The notes beneath the pieces are model-generated. The model saw nothing but the letters and a program-made list of their open reading frames with translations, was not told the origin of the DNA and made no database searches. 64,000 bases of DNA, from NCBI RefSeq assembly GCF_965118125.1, contig NZ_OZ221287.1, positions 1,426,001 to 1,490,000 of the forward strand, written 5' to 3'. Shown one piece after another: positions 16,492-26,175 of the stretch. Every line of letters begins with the position of its first letter. The first letter of the stretch is position 1. Source of the stretch: Pararobbsia alpina_A (GTDB lineage Bacteria > Pseudomonadota > Gammaproteobacteria > Burkholderiales > Burkholderiaceae). The position numbers and the translations under genes were made by a program.

Positions 16492-19188
16492 TCAGGCGAG
16501 CGCCTTCTCGACAACCTCGCGGACGTCCTTCGATTGCACACCCGCTGCGACGCGCTCGAGCGCCGCGCGCATCTGCTCGCGCAGCGCCGGCGTGAACTTG
16601 CGCCAACGTTCGAGCGAACGTGCAAGGCGCGATGCGACCTGCGGATTCAAGGCATCCAGTGCCAGCACCTGATCGGCCCAGAACGCATAGCCCGAGCCAT
16701 CCGCGGCATGGAACTGCGCCGCGTTGCCCATGCAGAACTGGAAAATCAGCGAACGCGCACGATTCGGGTTCTTCAGCGAGAACGCCGGATGCGACATCAG
16801 CGCACGCACGTCATCGAGCACACGCTCGCCGCGAGCGCCTCGGCGCACCGCTTGCATCGCAAACCACTTGTCGAGCGCGAGCGGGTCCTGCTCGAAGCGG
16901 TGATAGAAATCGTCGAGCGCGGCGCTGGCGAACGACTTGCCCATTTGCAGCAAGGCGGACAGCGCTGCGCTGCGATCCGTCATGTTGTCGGCGTTCTGGT
17001 ACTGGGCGCGAGCGAGCGCGGCGCTATCCGAGGGATCGTCGAGATCGGCCAGATAGTTGAGCGCAACGTTCTTCAGGCCGCGATGACCGGCATCGATCGC
17101 GCTCGGTGAGTAGGGCCCTTCGACGCGGTTGCGGTCATAGGCGGCGAACAGGTCGTCGCGCAGGCCGTTGGCGAGCGCGCGGCGGAAGAACTGGCGCGCG
17201 GCGTGCACAGCGGCCGGATCGGCATCGTCGATTTGCTCGGACAGATACGTCTCCGACGGCAACGTCAATGCGAGTTCGCGGAACGCAGGCGCAAGCGTGT
17301 CGTCACGCAGCACACGGCCGAACGCGGCAATGATTGCCGGATCGATCGAGAGCGGCTCGCCGCGGCTTGCCGTTGCGGTCAGGCCCAGCAATGCGCGCGT
17401 GGCCAGGCGCTGGCCCGCTTCCCAGCGATTGAAGGCATCGCTGTCGTGCGCGAACAGGAACGCGAGCTGATCGTCGGTGTAGTCGTAGGTGACGATGACC
17501 GGGGCCGAGAAATCGCGCAGCAGCGAAGGCAGCGGTTGTTCGGCGACATCGACGAAACGGAACGTCTGCTCGGTCTCGGTCAATTCGAGTACGAGCGTCG
17601 TCGGGGTGTCGGCGCGTGTGCCGCCTTCGAGCTTGAGCGGCAGATCGCGGCCGTCGGGGCCGACCAGGCCGATCGCGAACGGGATCAGCAGCGCACCTGT
17701 CTGCGTGGCCTTCGCGGCGGCACTCGACGGACCATAACCTTGCGAGAGCGTCACGTCGAACGTGCGCGCGGCTTCGTCATAGCGGGTCGTGACGGCAACG
17801 CGCGGCGTGCCGGCCTGGCTGTACCAGCGCTCGAATTGCGCGAGATCGCGGCCATTCGCGTCGGCCATCGCGGCGCGGAAGTCGTCGCAGGTGACCGCGT
17901 GACCGTCGTGACGCTGGAAGTACAGATCCATGCCCTTGCGAAAGCCCTCGCGGCCGAACAGGGTCTGATACATCCGCACGACTTCGGCGCCCTTCTCATA
18001 CACGGTCATCGTGTAGAAGTTATTGATCTCGACGTAGCTGTCGGGGCGAACCGGGTGGGCCATCGGACCTGCGTCTTCCGCAAACTGGCTTTGACGCAGC
18101 CCGCGCACGTCGTCGATGCGGCGTGCTGCGCGCGCGGCTGCAGCCGCTTCCGGGCTCAGGCCCTGGGCCGACATGTCGGCCGAGAATTCCTGATCACGGA
18201 ACACGGTCAGCCCTTCCTTGAGACTCAGCTGGAACCAGTCGCGGCACGTGACGCGATTGCCCGTCCAGTTGTGGAAGTATTCGTGCCCGACGACGGCTTC
18301 GATACCTGCAAAATCGAAGTCGGTGGCCGTTTGTGCATCGGCGAGCACGTACTTCGTATTGAAGATATTGAGGCCCTTGTTCTCCATCGCGCCCATATTG
18401 AAGTCGCTGACCGCGACGATCATGAAGCGTTCGAGGTCGAGCGGGAGACCAAAGCGCTCTTCGTCCCACTCGATCGAGTGAACGAGCGAGTCCATCGCAT
18501 ATTCGGTCTTCGGCAGGTCGCGCGGTTCGACCCATACCTGGAGCAGTTTCTCTTCGCCGCTGCGAATTTTGATGCGCTTTTCGCGCGCAACGAGCTTGCC
18601 CGCGACGAGCGCGAACAGATAGCTCGGTTTAACGAACGGGTCGTGCCACGTTGCGAAGTGGCGGCCGTCGGGCAGTTCGCCGGTCTCGACGAGATTGCCG
18701 TTCGAGAGGAGCACCGGATAGTCGTCACGCGACGCGCGCAGCGTGACCGTGTACGTCGTCATGACGTCGGGACGGTCGAGGAAATAGGTGATGCGGCGAA
18801 AGCCCTCGGCTTCGCACTGCGTAAAGAAATTGTGGTTCGAGACATAGAGCCCGGACAGGGTCGTGTTTTCCGCCGGCTTGTTCGTGTTGACGAGCTTGAG
18901 CGTGAAAGCGCCGGAAGGGACGTTCGAGATCGTCAGGCCGTCGATGCTTGCCGTATAGGCCGTCCACGGCTGGCCGTCGATCGCGACGCTGACGAGCTCG
19001 ATGTCTTCGCCGTGCAGCACCAGGTCGCGCGACGTCGATCCGGGCAGTTGCCGGATTTTCATCGTGCTGGTGACCGTCGTTTTCGCGGGGGAGAGATCGA
19101 ACTCGAGTTTGACTTCGTCGATCGCAAAGGCGGGCGGGGTGTAATCGAGACGGCGAATCGCTACGGAAGCTGCGGAATTGTCGAGCAT
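16492..19188 (-). CDS. pepN: Aminopeptidase N (M1 metallopeptidase)
   Basis: This cytosolic zinc aminopeptidase completes peptide breakdown. It has GAMEN at 266-270, the zinc motif HEYFH at 302-306 and the third zinc ligand in SLKEGLTVF (Glu325). The length is 898 residues (E. coli PepN 870). I chose ATG 19188 because homology to PepN proteins begins right after it (IRRLDYTPPAF); the frame stays open a further 79 codons upstream, but that part does not resemble PepN and overlaps the divergent promoter. A weak AGAG precedes the start. Confidence 0.93.
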   Translation of the reverse strand: MLDNSAASVAIRRLDYTPPAFAIDEVKLEFDLSPAKTTVTSTMKIRQLPGSTSRDLVLHGEDIELVSVAIDGQPWTAYTASIDGLTISNVPSGAFTLKLVNTNKPAENTTLSGLYVSNHNFFTQCEAEGFRRITYFLDRPDVMTTYTVTLRASRDDYPVLLSNGNLVETGELPDGRHFATWHDPFVKPSYLFALVAGKLVAREKRIKIRSGEEKLLQVWVEPRDLPKTEYAMDSLVHSIEWDEERFGLPLDLERFMIVAVSDFNMGAMENKGLNIFNTKYVLADAQTATDFDFAGIEAVVGHEYFHNWTGNRVTCRDWFQLSLKEGLTVFRDQEFSADMSAQGLSPEAAAAARAARRIDDVRGLRQSQFAEDAGPMAHPVRPDSYVEINNFYTMTVYEKGAEVVRMYQTLFGREGFRKGMDLYFQRHDGHAVTCDDFRAAMADANGRDLAQFERWYSQAGTPRVAVTTRYDEAARTFDVTLSQGYGPSSAAAKATQTGALLIPFAIGLVGPDGRDLPLKLEGGTRADTPTTLVLELTETEQTFRFVDVAEQPLPSLLRDFSAPVIVTYDYTDDQLAFLFAHDSDAFNRWEAGQRLATRALLGLTATASRGEPLSIDPAIIAAFGRVLRDDTLAPAFRELALTLPSETYLSEQIDDADPAAVHAARQFFRRALANGLRDDLFAAYDRNRVEGPYSPSAIDAGHRGLKNVALNYLADLDDPSDSAALARAQYQNADNMTDRSAALSALLQMGKSFASAALDDFYHRFEQDPLALDKWFAMQAVRRGARGERVLDDVRALMSHPAFSLKNPNRARSLIFQFCMGNAAQFHAADGSGYAFWADQVLALDALNPQVASRLARSLERWRKFTPALREQMRAALERVAAGVQSKDVREVVEKALA

Positions 19189-19411
19189 GACGGAATCTCT
19201 AGAAACAATATTGCCATTGTACAAAAAGGGCACCGTCCCCGCCCGGGGTATCACGGTTTCAAAAGCCAAACTCAAGTGCGGATACGCCATCAGGAATACA
19301 ACGGGGCTTCGAATCGTTTGTGTAGGGTTGTGCGATGCGAGTTGCCGTGAGTTGCTGTGAAAGGCACCACGGCTCCCGAATGTCCCGATAAGCCTTTGCA
19401 ACGATGAACCT

Positions 19412-19440
19412 TTGAATCGGTCCAACGGTCATCGTATGAT
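19412..19440 (+). promoter_or_regulatory. Near-consensus sigma-70 promoter for the DUF4136 lipoprotein
   Basis: TTGAAT (19412-19417) and TATGAT (19435-19440) are separated by exactly 17 nt, with the predicted start about 22 nt before ATG 19469. This is among the best sigma-70-like promoters that I found in the window. Confidence 0.75.
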
Positions 19441-19468
19441 CCAGACGCATCAATCAAGGATAAACATC

Positions 19469-20167
19469 ATGGCAATAACATGGATTCGCCGTGCGGCTTT
19501 CGGGGTGGTTGCCGCCGCCGCGCTCGCGCTGGGGGGCTGCGCGAGTTATGTCACGACGCAGGTGACCGCATTTCAGAACTGGACGGCAAGCGACGCCCAG
19601 CGCACGTATGCGTTCCAGCGCAGTACGGCTCAGCAGAACAGTCTTGAACAGGCGACGTATGAGCAGCTCGTCGACAATGAGCTTTCGGTTTATGGCTTCA
19701 AGCTGACACCGATCGCGAGCGCAAATTTCCTCGTTTCGATGAATTACGACAGCCAGGATCACACGGTGGTCGTCCAGCAGCCCGATTTTTACGATCCCTG
19801 GGGCCCGTGGGGCATGCCGTATTACCGCCCGTGGGGCCCGTGGTGGGTCGGCCCGCCTCCGCCGCCGACCTATTCGACACAAACGTATTCGGTGTCGAAT
19901 CAGCGACTGGCCATTCGAATGATCGACAAGGCGACGGGTAAAGAGGTGTATCGCGTGACCGCGAGCGCGCAAGTCGATGATCCGTCACTATTGCATGCCA
20001 TGCCTTTCCTCGTGCGTGGCGCGCTGGCCGACTTCCCGCTTGCCAACGGCACGGTACGCAACGTGCGCGTGCCGGTTGACCAGAACGGTACAGCGGGACT
20101 GCCGAGCAATGAACGGTCGGTCAATGTCGCCCCGCCGGTGCCCGCATCGGCACCGGCAGTCAACTAG
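19469..20167 (+). CDS. DUF4136-family lipoprotein
   Basis: This 232-residue lipoprotein has an N-terminal signal (about residues 1-24) ending in the lipobox LGGC, with Cys about 25. The mature part has the DUF4136 pattern: RTYAFQR, then YEQLVDNELSVYGFKL and later VSNQRLAIRMIDKATGKEVYRV. A Trp/Pro/Gly-rich insert (YDPWGPWGMPYYRPWGPWW) sits in the middle. AAGGA at 19456-19460 supports the start, so an in-frame upstream ATG at 19412 is not used. It is probably outer-membrane attached, of unknown function, and single. Confidence 0.85.
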   Translation: MAITWIRRAAFGVVAAAALALGGCASYVTTQVTAFQNWTASDAQRTYAFQRSTAQQNSLEQATYEQLVDNELSVYGFKLTPIASANFLVSMNYDSQDHTVVVQQPDFYDPWGPWGMPYYRPWGPWWVGPPPPPTYSTQTYSVSNQRLAIRMIDKATGKEVYRVTASAQVDDPSLLHAMPFLVRGALADFPLANGTVRNVRVPVDQNGTAGLPSNERSVNVAPPVPASAPAVN

Positions 20168-20412
20168 CTCTGCGCATCTTCACCGCCGCCCACGCCATCA
20201 CAATCTGCAATATCGGATGGGTTGAAATAGCGACGATGCGGGAATCGATACAACCCCGGCGACCGCTGGGGACGATCCCGCCACAAGCATTTCGAGCAGG
20301 ATTTATCTGAATCCGCCGTAAGACAATTCTTGCCGCCGGAACCGCGCGTTCTTTTGAGATGTCTGTACGCCGCTTTGCAGGAAGCGACTGCAGTCATTTC
20401 AAAAGGAACGTT

Positions 20413-20910
20413 ATGTTTTCGGAGTTTTCTCTTCGTCGCGCACGTCGATGTGCGGCCGGCGCAGGTCTGGGGCTGATGCCTCTCCTGTCCCACGCTGCCT
20501 CTGCGCATCCGTTCGAAGACACGCTTGCCAATGGCATCTCATGGGTCGCGATTACCGTCATGCCGGTGGTGGCGATTTATCTCTTCTGGAAAATCCACGT
20601 GTTGCCCGAGGTGATCGCCGAGAAGCGTCACCATCCGCAGGCCGAAGCGATTAAGGTCCTCTGCCTGCTTTCGCTCGTATTTGGCGGTTTGCTCTGGCCA
20701 CTGGCGTGGTTGTGGGCCTATATGAAGCCCATTCAGTTCCCGATCGTCAGGGGCACTCGAAGCAGGAAGGCGCATCACGAAACAGCGCATGAGAATCCAG
20801 GGCATGCAGGCCACGGTCGCCACGGCGGAGGGGCGAAGGGGGACGAACTCTTGCGATCCACAGAGCATGGCAAGGCGCATACCGCTTCTGATCAAGGCGA
20901 GGTGGCGTAA
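20413..20910 (+). CDS. DUF3302 inner-membrane protein (YibI/YiaW-like)
   Basis: This 165-residue protein has an N-terminal signal-like segment (about 10-31), two transmembrane helices (about 42-60 and 80-100) and a His/Gly-rich cytoplasmic tail. DUF3302 proteins are typically encoded directly before a HlyD-type membrane fusion protein, as in E. coli yibI-yibH, and that is the arrangement here. The stop codon TAA shares its last base with the start of the next gene. AAAGGAACG precedes the start. It is probably an accessory part of the efflux or secretion unit. Confidence 0.85.
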   Translation: MFSEFSLRRARRCAAGAGLGLMPLLSHAASAHPFEDTLANGISWVAITVMPVVAIYLFWKIHVLPEVIAEKRHHPQAEAIKVLCLLSLVFGGLLWPLAWLWAYMKPIQFPIVRGTRSRKAHHETAHENPGHAGHGRHGGGAKGDELLRSTEHGKAHTASDQGEVA

Positions 20911-22052
20911 TGCTCGAAATGATCGTCTGTACGTACGCGCTACTTGTCTGGCTGGTGTTCTTCAAGTTCAAGTTGCTGCCATGGAATATCAAGACCCAGG
21001 TCGGCACGGTGTCGCTGGGCTTGGCAGGTCTTGCCGCATTGATCTTCACGATTAACGTGACGTCGCCGCAATCCGATGATGTCCGCGTGACGAATTACGT
21101 CGTTGAAATCGTGCCTCGCGTCACCGGGCGTGTGATCGAAGTGCCGGTCGAAGGCAATGCGCTCATTCACAAGGGCGATGTGCTGTTGCGTCTTGATCCT
21201 GAACCGTATCGCCAGAAGGTGACCGAGCTTCAGGCGCGTCTCGTCGAAACCGAATCGAAGGCCGCGCAGCTTCAGTCCGATGTCGATGCCGCCAAGGGTC
21301 AATTGGCCAATATTGACGCGCAGCTTGTGCTTGCGAAAACGCGCCTACATGAATCATCCACGCTGGCTCACAAAGAGGCGGGCAATCAATACGACGTCGA
21401 GACGTATGCGGCTCAGGTCAAGCAATTTGAGGCTCAACGCGACGCGGCGCGCGCGAGTGTAGTACGCGCTAAAACTGCTTTGAACGCAACGGTTGGCGAT
21501 GAACACTCGATGGTGGCACAGACGCGTGCGCAGCTCGCCTCGGCGCAATGGGAACTCGAGCAGACCGTGATTCGCGCGCCGGCCGACGGCTATGCCGTCA
21601 ACCTCCAGGTTCGCGAAGGTGCATTCGCCGCGGCGCTTCCGCTGCGTCCGGTGATGAGCTTTGTCGAAAATACGCAGAACGTTGTCGCGTTCTACGATCA
21701 GAACCAGTTGACAAAGGTCGAGCCGGGTAATGAGGTCGAGATCGCGTTGAAGGCGAGACCCGGCCGCATTCTTCGCGGCGAAGTCGAGTCGATTGTCTGG
21801 TCGACTGCGCAGGGACAGTTCAATGCATCGGGCACGTTGCCGACGACGGCTGTCCAGGGCGCGCATCCCGATGCGCCGCTGCGCTACGCCGTCAAGGTGC
21901 GCATCGATCCCGACGATGTCGATGCATTGCCGATGGGCGCACGAGGGGAGTCGGCGGTCTACACGAACCATCTGACGATGCTGCATATGGTGCGCAAGGT
22001 GATCATTCGCGTGAAGACGAAGATCAACTATCTCGTGTTCAAGATCGAGTGA
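20910..22052 (+). CDS. HlyD/EmrA-type membrane fusion protein (YibH-like)
   Basis: This 380-residue periplasmic adaptor has two N-terminal hydrophobic segments (about 3-20 and 30-50). They are followed by a biotinyl-lipoyl-like half motif (VVEIVPRVTGRVIEVPVEGN), a long coiled-coil hairpin (about 105-205) and the second half motif (TVIRAPADGYAVNLQVREGA). Such adaptors link an inner-membrane transporter to an outer-membrane channel. The gene overlaps its upstream neighbour by 1 nt and is followed directly by a NodT-type channel. Confidence 0.9.
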   Translation: MLEMIVCTYALLVWLVFFKFKLLPWNIKTQVGTVSLGLAGLAALIFTINVTSPQSDDVRVTNYVVEIVPRVTGRVIEVPVEGNALIHKGDVLLRLDPEPYRQKVTELQARLVETESKAAQLQSDVDAAKGQLANIDAQLVLAKTRLHESSTLAHKEAGNQYDVETYAAQVKQFEAQRDAARASVVRAKTALNATVGDEHSMVAQTRAQLASAQWELEQTVIRAPADGYAVNLQVREGAFAAALPLRPVMSFVENTQNVVAFYDQNQLTKVEPGNEVEIALKARPGRILRGEVESIVWSTAQGQFNASGTLPTTAVQGAHPDAPLRYAVKVRIDPDDVDALPMGARGESAVYTNHLTMLHMVRKVIIRVKTKINYLVFKIE

Positions 22053-22060
22053 GGGCGGCA

Positions 22061-23608
22061 ATGAAATCACTGATCAAGGCACTCAATTCATTGAAGGGCG
22101 TGATGCGCGTGATGCGCGGGAAGTGCCTGCTGCGGTTGCTCGAGCACTCGGACCGCCGCGCTCGCACCTATCATCTGTCTCGCATTGCGGCGTGTGCGGT
22201 GATCGGCGTATCGGGCCTCACGCTGGCCGGATGCGCGGATCTTAACGAGCCCGATGCGCAACAAGCCTACGACGCGGCATTGTCATCGCCGCTCCCCACG
22301 CATTGGGCTGCGAGCGCGGATGCCGCTGCGTTTCAGCCCGAGTGGCTAGGCTTCGACTCGCACGGCGAACTGCGTCAGCTGATCGACGAAGCGTTCGAGC
22401 ACAACCCCGACATGCGGGTCGCGGCCACGCGCGTCGAGCAGGCACGCCTGCAAGCCGAACTCGCCGGTTCAACGTTGTGGCCGACCGTGAATCTTGGCGG
22501 CAAATGGTCGAACTCCGTCATTTCGCCCGACGCACTCAGCCTGTCCGGCGTGTTCGCCACGGCGTCGTGGGAAGTCGATGTGTGGGGCGTCGCACGTGCC
22601 GGCGTCAAGGCAAGCGAGGCGCGCTATCGGTCGGCCGAAGCGGACTATGTGTATGCGCGAGCGTCTCTGGGCGCGGCGGTCGCCAAGGCATGGCTGATGA
22701 ATATCGAAGCGACGCGCGAGCTTGCGTTGCTCGAATCCATCGATGTCGATACATCGCGTCAGCGGGACATCGCGGCGGAGCGCGTCAAAGTAGGGAAATC
22801 AACGGCGTCCGAACTGGCTCAATCGGAGGCACGCATGCAGGCGGCGCATGAGCAGCGCATTCGCGCGCGTCAGGCCCGCGAATCTGCGCAACGTTCGCTC
22901 GAACTCCTGCTGGGCCGATATCCGTCAGCTCAGATCGAAGTGCGGGACACCACCACCTTGTTCAACCGCGCGACACTGCCGCCGATACCCGCAGGCGTAC
23001 CGCTTGGTGTGCTCGATCGGCGCCCCGACGTGATCGCGGCTCGCAATGCGTTTTCCGCCGCGTTTTTTGGTTCGCAGCAGGCCAAGGCCGCACGGTTGCC
23101 CAATGTGGCGCTGACTGCCGGCACGGGGTATCTCGATACGCGCGCAGCGGGCTTGCAGGATCAGCTCGACAAGATGATTTTCCCGGTGGGAGCCAGGATC
23201 ACATGGCCGCTGTTCGATGCCGGCAAGAGGCAGACGCAGTATGAGATCGCCACGGTGTCGCAAAGCGAGGCGGCCGCGCGTTACGCACAGACAATTCAGC
23301 GGGCGATGGGCGAGGTCGAGAATGCCCTCGCCGCGGAGCGCGATTTCGGCACCCGGGCCGAGGCATTGTCGACTCGCCGCGATGCGCTCGCACGGACGGC
23401 CGATCTGACGGGCGTTCAACGCGAAGTGGGGCAGGTCGATGTCGACAAGGAACTTGAAGCACGCATGGATGCCGCACGCGCGCAGATTTCCGTGGACCAG
23501 GCGCGCATGGCGGCGCTCGCGTCACGTGTCGATCTCCATCTCGCGCTGGGCGGACGATTCTTCGATGAGGGTGAGGAATCGTCCCCGACGCCGGATGCGG
23601 TTCATTGA
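22061..23608 (+). CDS. NodT-family outer-membrane efflux lipoprotein (TolC-like)
   Basis: This 515-residue outer-membrane factor has an unusually long N-terminal region before the lipobox LTLAGC (Cys about 55). It is followed by two OEP repeats with the typical long helices (MRVAATRVEQARLQAELAGS and later QISVDQARMAALASRVDL). I place the start at ATG 22061, with GAGGG at 22051-22055; a later start nearer the lipobox signal is possible. The gene starts 8 nt after the membrane fusion protein. No RND, MFS or ABC pump gene is in the operon, so the pump must be encoded elsewhere. Confidence 0.88.
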   Translation: MKSLIKALNSLKGVMRVMRGKCLLRLLEHSDRRARTYHLSRIAACAVIGVSGLTLAGCADLNEPDAQQAYDAALSSPLPTHWAASADAAAFQPEWLGFDSHGELRQLIDEAFEHNPDMRVAATRVEQARLQAELAGSTLWPTVNLGGKWSNSVISPDALSLSGVFATASWEVDVWGVARAGVKASEARYRSAEADYVYARASLGAAVAKAWLMNIEATRELALLESIDVDTSRQRDIAAERVKVGKSTASELAQSEARMQAAHEQRIRARQARESAQRSLELLLGRYPSAQIEVRDTTTLFNRATLPPIPAGVPLGVLDRRPDVIAARNAFSAAFFGSQQAKAARLPNVALTAGTGYLDTRAAGLQDQLDKMIFPVGARITWPLFDAGKRQTQYEIATVSQSEAAARYAQTIQRAMGEVENALAAERDFGTRAEALSTRRDALARTADLTGVQREVGQVDVDKELEARMDAARAQISVDQARMAALASRVDLHLALGGRFFDEGEESSPTPDAVH

Positions 23609-23744
23609 GCAAGCACCGTGGCGCTTCAACGAGCGGGCGACCGATTCGTTTAGCGTGCCGCCCGCTGAGCAGCTTGGGCCACGTGATCGGGCCGCTTCGT
23701 GAGTCGCTCAGTGCGTCGACGAGTGTGCAGGGGGATGAGCCCGT

Positions 23745-25157
23745 TTAACTCGCCACGGAGGCCTGTATTCCCCTTGCGGAACGCAGGCCGCGTTCGTGCA
23801 CACAGCGCCCGTTCGCATACGTCGCTGCGATTGCGCGATCGTCGCCGAGCAACGCGAACGCGAATAGCAGCGCTTCCAGATCGTCGACGCGCGCGGTCCG
23901 TCGTTCGAGCAAGGGTGTCGCCGCGGGATCGAGCACAATGAAGTCGGCCTCGGCTCCCGCCGCGAGCGTGCCGATCTGATGATCGAGACCGAGTGCACGC
24001 GCGGCGCCGGTTGTCGCCAGATAAAACATGCGCAATGCACTGAGGTGATGACCGCCCATGCGCGCGACCTTGTGCGCTTCGTTCATCGTTTGCAGCATCG
24101 AGAACGAAGTGCCTCCGCCGACGTCGGTGCCGAGCGTCACGGACATCTGCGTCTTCTCGGCGGCATCGAAGTCGAACAGTCCGCTGCCGAGGAACAGGTT
24201 CGAGGTAGGGCAGTGCGCAGCGATGGCACGTGCCTCCGCCATCCTGCATCGATCGCAGTCGTCGAAGTGAATGCAGTGGCCGAATATGGCACGGGGCCGC
24301 ACCAGTTCGTAGTGATCGTAGACATCGAGGTAGCTGCGGCGTGCGGGAAACAGCTCCTTGACCCAACGGATCTCATCGAGATTTTCGGCGACATGCGTCT
24401 GGATAAAGATGTCGTCGTACTCACGCGCGAGCGTGCGGCACGCTTCGAGTTGCGCTTCGGTGGACGTCGGGGCAAAACGAGGCGTCAGTGCGTAAAGCTG
24501 GCGCCCGTGCTTATGCCAGCGCTCGATCAACGCCTTGCTGTCGTCATAACCCGATTGCGCAGTATCGCGCAGGTACTCGGGACAATGCCGGTCCATCAAT
24601 ACCTTGCCCGCGATCATGCGCAGGTCTCGCCGATGTGATTCGGTGAACAGTGCCTGCGCCGATTGCGGATGCACGCTGCAATAGATCGACGCAGTCGTTG
24701 TGCCGTTCGCGAGCAGTTCGTCGAGAAAGAATGACGCGACGTCCGCCGCATGGGCGGCATCCTCGAACTTGCGCTCGGCCGGAAACGTCCAGTTTTCGAG
24801 CCACGGCAGCAAACCGGAAGCGGGCGACGCGATCATCTCCGTTTGCGGAAAGTGCACATGCGTGTCGATGAACCCGGGCACGATGAGCTTGTCGCGCATC
24901 GTGTGTAGCGGGGTATCCGGGGCGAGTTGCGTGTGCAGTGACGCATAGTCGCCGAACGTGACGACTTTGCCGTCGTCGCCGACGATCAATAGCCCGTCTT
25001 CATGGAAGACGACACCGTGTTCGTCGAGCGCCGGGTCTGCCCGAAAGCTCAACAGACGTGCGCGGTATGCGGCGCGGCGACCGGACTCCGGTGCGCATTC
25101 GCGATTGCCGCCGCGCGATGCGTCGCGCTGACCCAGGCTCACGGACGAATCACGCAT
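23745..25157 (-). CDS. guaD: Guanine deaminase
   Basis: This enzyme hydrolyses guanine to xanthine and ammonia in purine salvage and catabolism. It is a 470-residue amidohydrolase-superfamily protein. The metal site is PGFIDTHVHFPQTEM, followed by THVAEN, HCIHFDD and the late Asp in LGTDVGGGTSFSML, all typical of GuaD. ATG 25157 overlaps the stop of the upstream deaminase gene by 8 nt, indicating translational coupling. A TTG at 25181 is in frame but would give a deeper overlap. With XdhAB nearby, the xanthine product has an obvious next step. Confidence 0.92.
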   Translation of the reverse strand: MRDSSVSLGQRDASRGGNRECAPESGRRAAYRARLLSFRADPALDEHGVVFHEDGLLIVGDDGKVVTFGDYASLHTQLAPDTPLHTMRDKLIVPGFIDTHVHFPQTEMIASPASGLLPWLENWTFPAERKFEDAAHAADVASFFLDELLANGTTTASIYCSVHPQSAQALFTESHRRDLRMIAGKVLMDRHCPEYLRDTAQSGYDDSKALIERWHKHGRQLYALTPRFAPTSTEAQLEACRTLAREYDDIFIQTHVAENLDEIRWVKELFPARRSYLDVYDHYELVRPRAIFGHCIHFDDCDRCRMAEARAIAAHCPTSNLFLGSGLFDFDAAEKTQMSVTLGTDVGGGTSFSMLQTMNEAHKVARMGGHHLSALRMFYLATTGAARALGLDHQIGTLAAGAEADFIVLDPAATPLLERRTARVDDLEALLFAFALLGDDRAIAATYANGRCVHERGLRSARGIQASVAS

Positions 25158-26175
25158 GCCAGTACGCGTCGAGCTTGCCAATCATTGCGCTGCGCTGCAC
25201 AGGATCAACGAACGACGCTTCGAGGCTATTGCGCGCGATCGTGTAGAGATCGCGGTCGCCGAGATCGAGCGCTTCTGCGATCGCAACAAAGTTGTCGTTC
25301 ACGTATCCACCGAAGTAGGCCGGATCGTCAGAGTTCACCGTGACCGCGACGCCGGCATCGAGCAGCACCTTCAACGAGTGCTTGCGCAGGTCGTCGAACA
25401 CCATGAGCTTGAGATTCGACAACGGGCATACCGTTAGCGCAATACGTTCGTCGGCAAGGCGTTTGACGAGGTCGGCGTCTTCGATGCTGCGTACGCCGTG
25501 GTCGATCCGTTCGACGCGCAGGATATCGAGCGCTTCATGGATATAGGCAGGCGGTCCTTCCTCACCGGCGTGCGCGACGAGTCGCAGGCCGCGATCGCGC
25601 GCCTTGCCGAATACGCGGGCAAAGTTCGACGGCGGGAAGTCGCGTTCTGATGAGTCGAGCCCCACGCCGATCAGGCGATCGCCGTAACGCTCGAACAGCG
25701 GCAGGGCGCTTTCATACGTCTGCAGCGCGTGGTCTTCCGGCAAATGACGCAGGAAGCACAGGATCAGCTTGCTCGTGAGCCCGTGGCGACGTTCGGCGTC
25801 GGCCATGCCGGCTTCGATCCCTTCGACGACGGCTTCGATCGGCACGCCGCGTTCGGTGTGCGTCTGCGGATCGAAGAAGAGTTCGGTGTGAATGACGTGG
25901 TCGGCAGCAGCGCGGTCCATATAGGCGCGCGTCATGTCATAGAAATCTTCGGCTTTGAGCAGGACGCTCGCGCCTGCGTAGTAGATGTCGAGGAACGACT
26001 GCAGGTCCTTGAACGCGTACGCCTTGCGCAGTGCCTCGACGGTGTCGTAGGTCAGCTTGACCTTGTTGCGCTCGGCGAGTGCGAAGATCTGCTCGGGCTC
26101 GAGCGAGCCTTCGATATGCATGTGAAGCTCGGCCTTCGGTGCGCGGAGAATCTTGTTGAGCAGAGCTTGTTCCAT
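25150..26175 (-). CDS. Adenosine-deaminase-family enzyme, probably adenine deaminase
   Basis: This 341-residue TIM-barrel deaminase has the metal and catalytic motifs ELHMHIEGSLEPE, AHAGEEGPP and NSDDPAYFGGY. It would usually be labelled adenosine deaminase (add). The stretches ALRKAYAFKDLQSFLDIYYAG, FFDPQTHTERG and FLRHLPEDHA closely match, from memory, P. aeruginosa PA0148. That enzyme was shown biochemically to deaminate adenine, not adenosine. The location between xdhC and guaD fits a purine-base pathway (adenine to hypoxanthine). It overlaps guaD by 8 nt. The specificity is inferred. Confidence 0.85.
   Translation of the reverse strand: MEQALLNKILRAPKAELHMHIEGSLEPEQIFALAERNKVKLTYDTVEALRKAYAFKDLQSFLDIYYAGASVLLKAEDFYDMTRAYMDRAAADHVIHTELFFDPQTHTERGVPIEAVVEGIEAGMADAERRHGLTSKLILCFLRHLPEDHALQTYESALPLFERYGDRLIGVGLDSSERDFPPSNFARVFGKARDRGLRLVAHAGEEGPPAYIHEALDILRVERIDHGVRSIEDADLVKRLADERIALTVCPLSNLKLMVFDDLRKHSLKVLLDAGVAVTVNSDDPAYFGGYVNDNFVAIAEALDLGDRDLYTIARNSLEASFVDPVQRSAMIGKLDAYWHA

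Noticed and set aside
17203..19350. 715-codon open frame antisense to pepN
   Set aside because: It is a high-GC shadow frame: no ribosome-binding site, Arg/Glu-rich composition without domains, and exactly opposite a well-conserved PepN.
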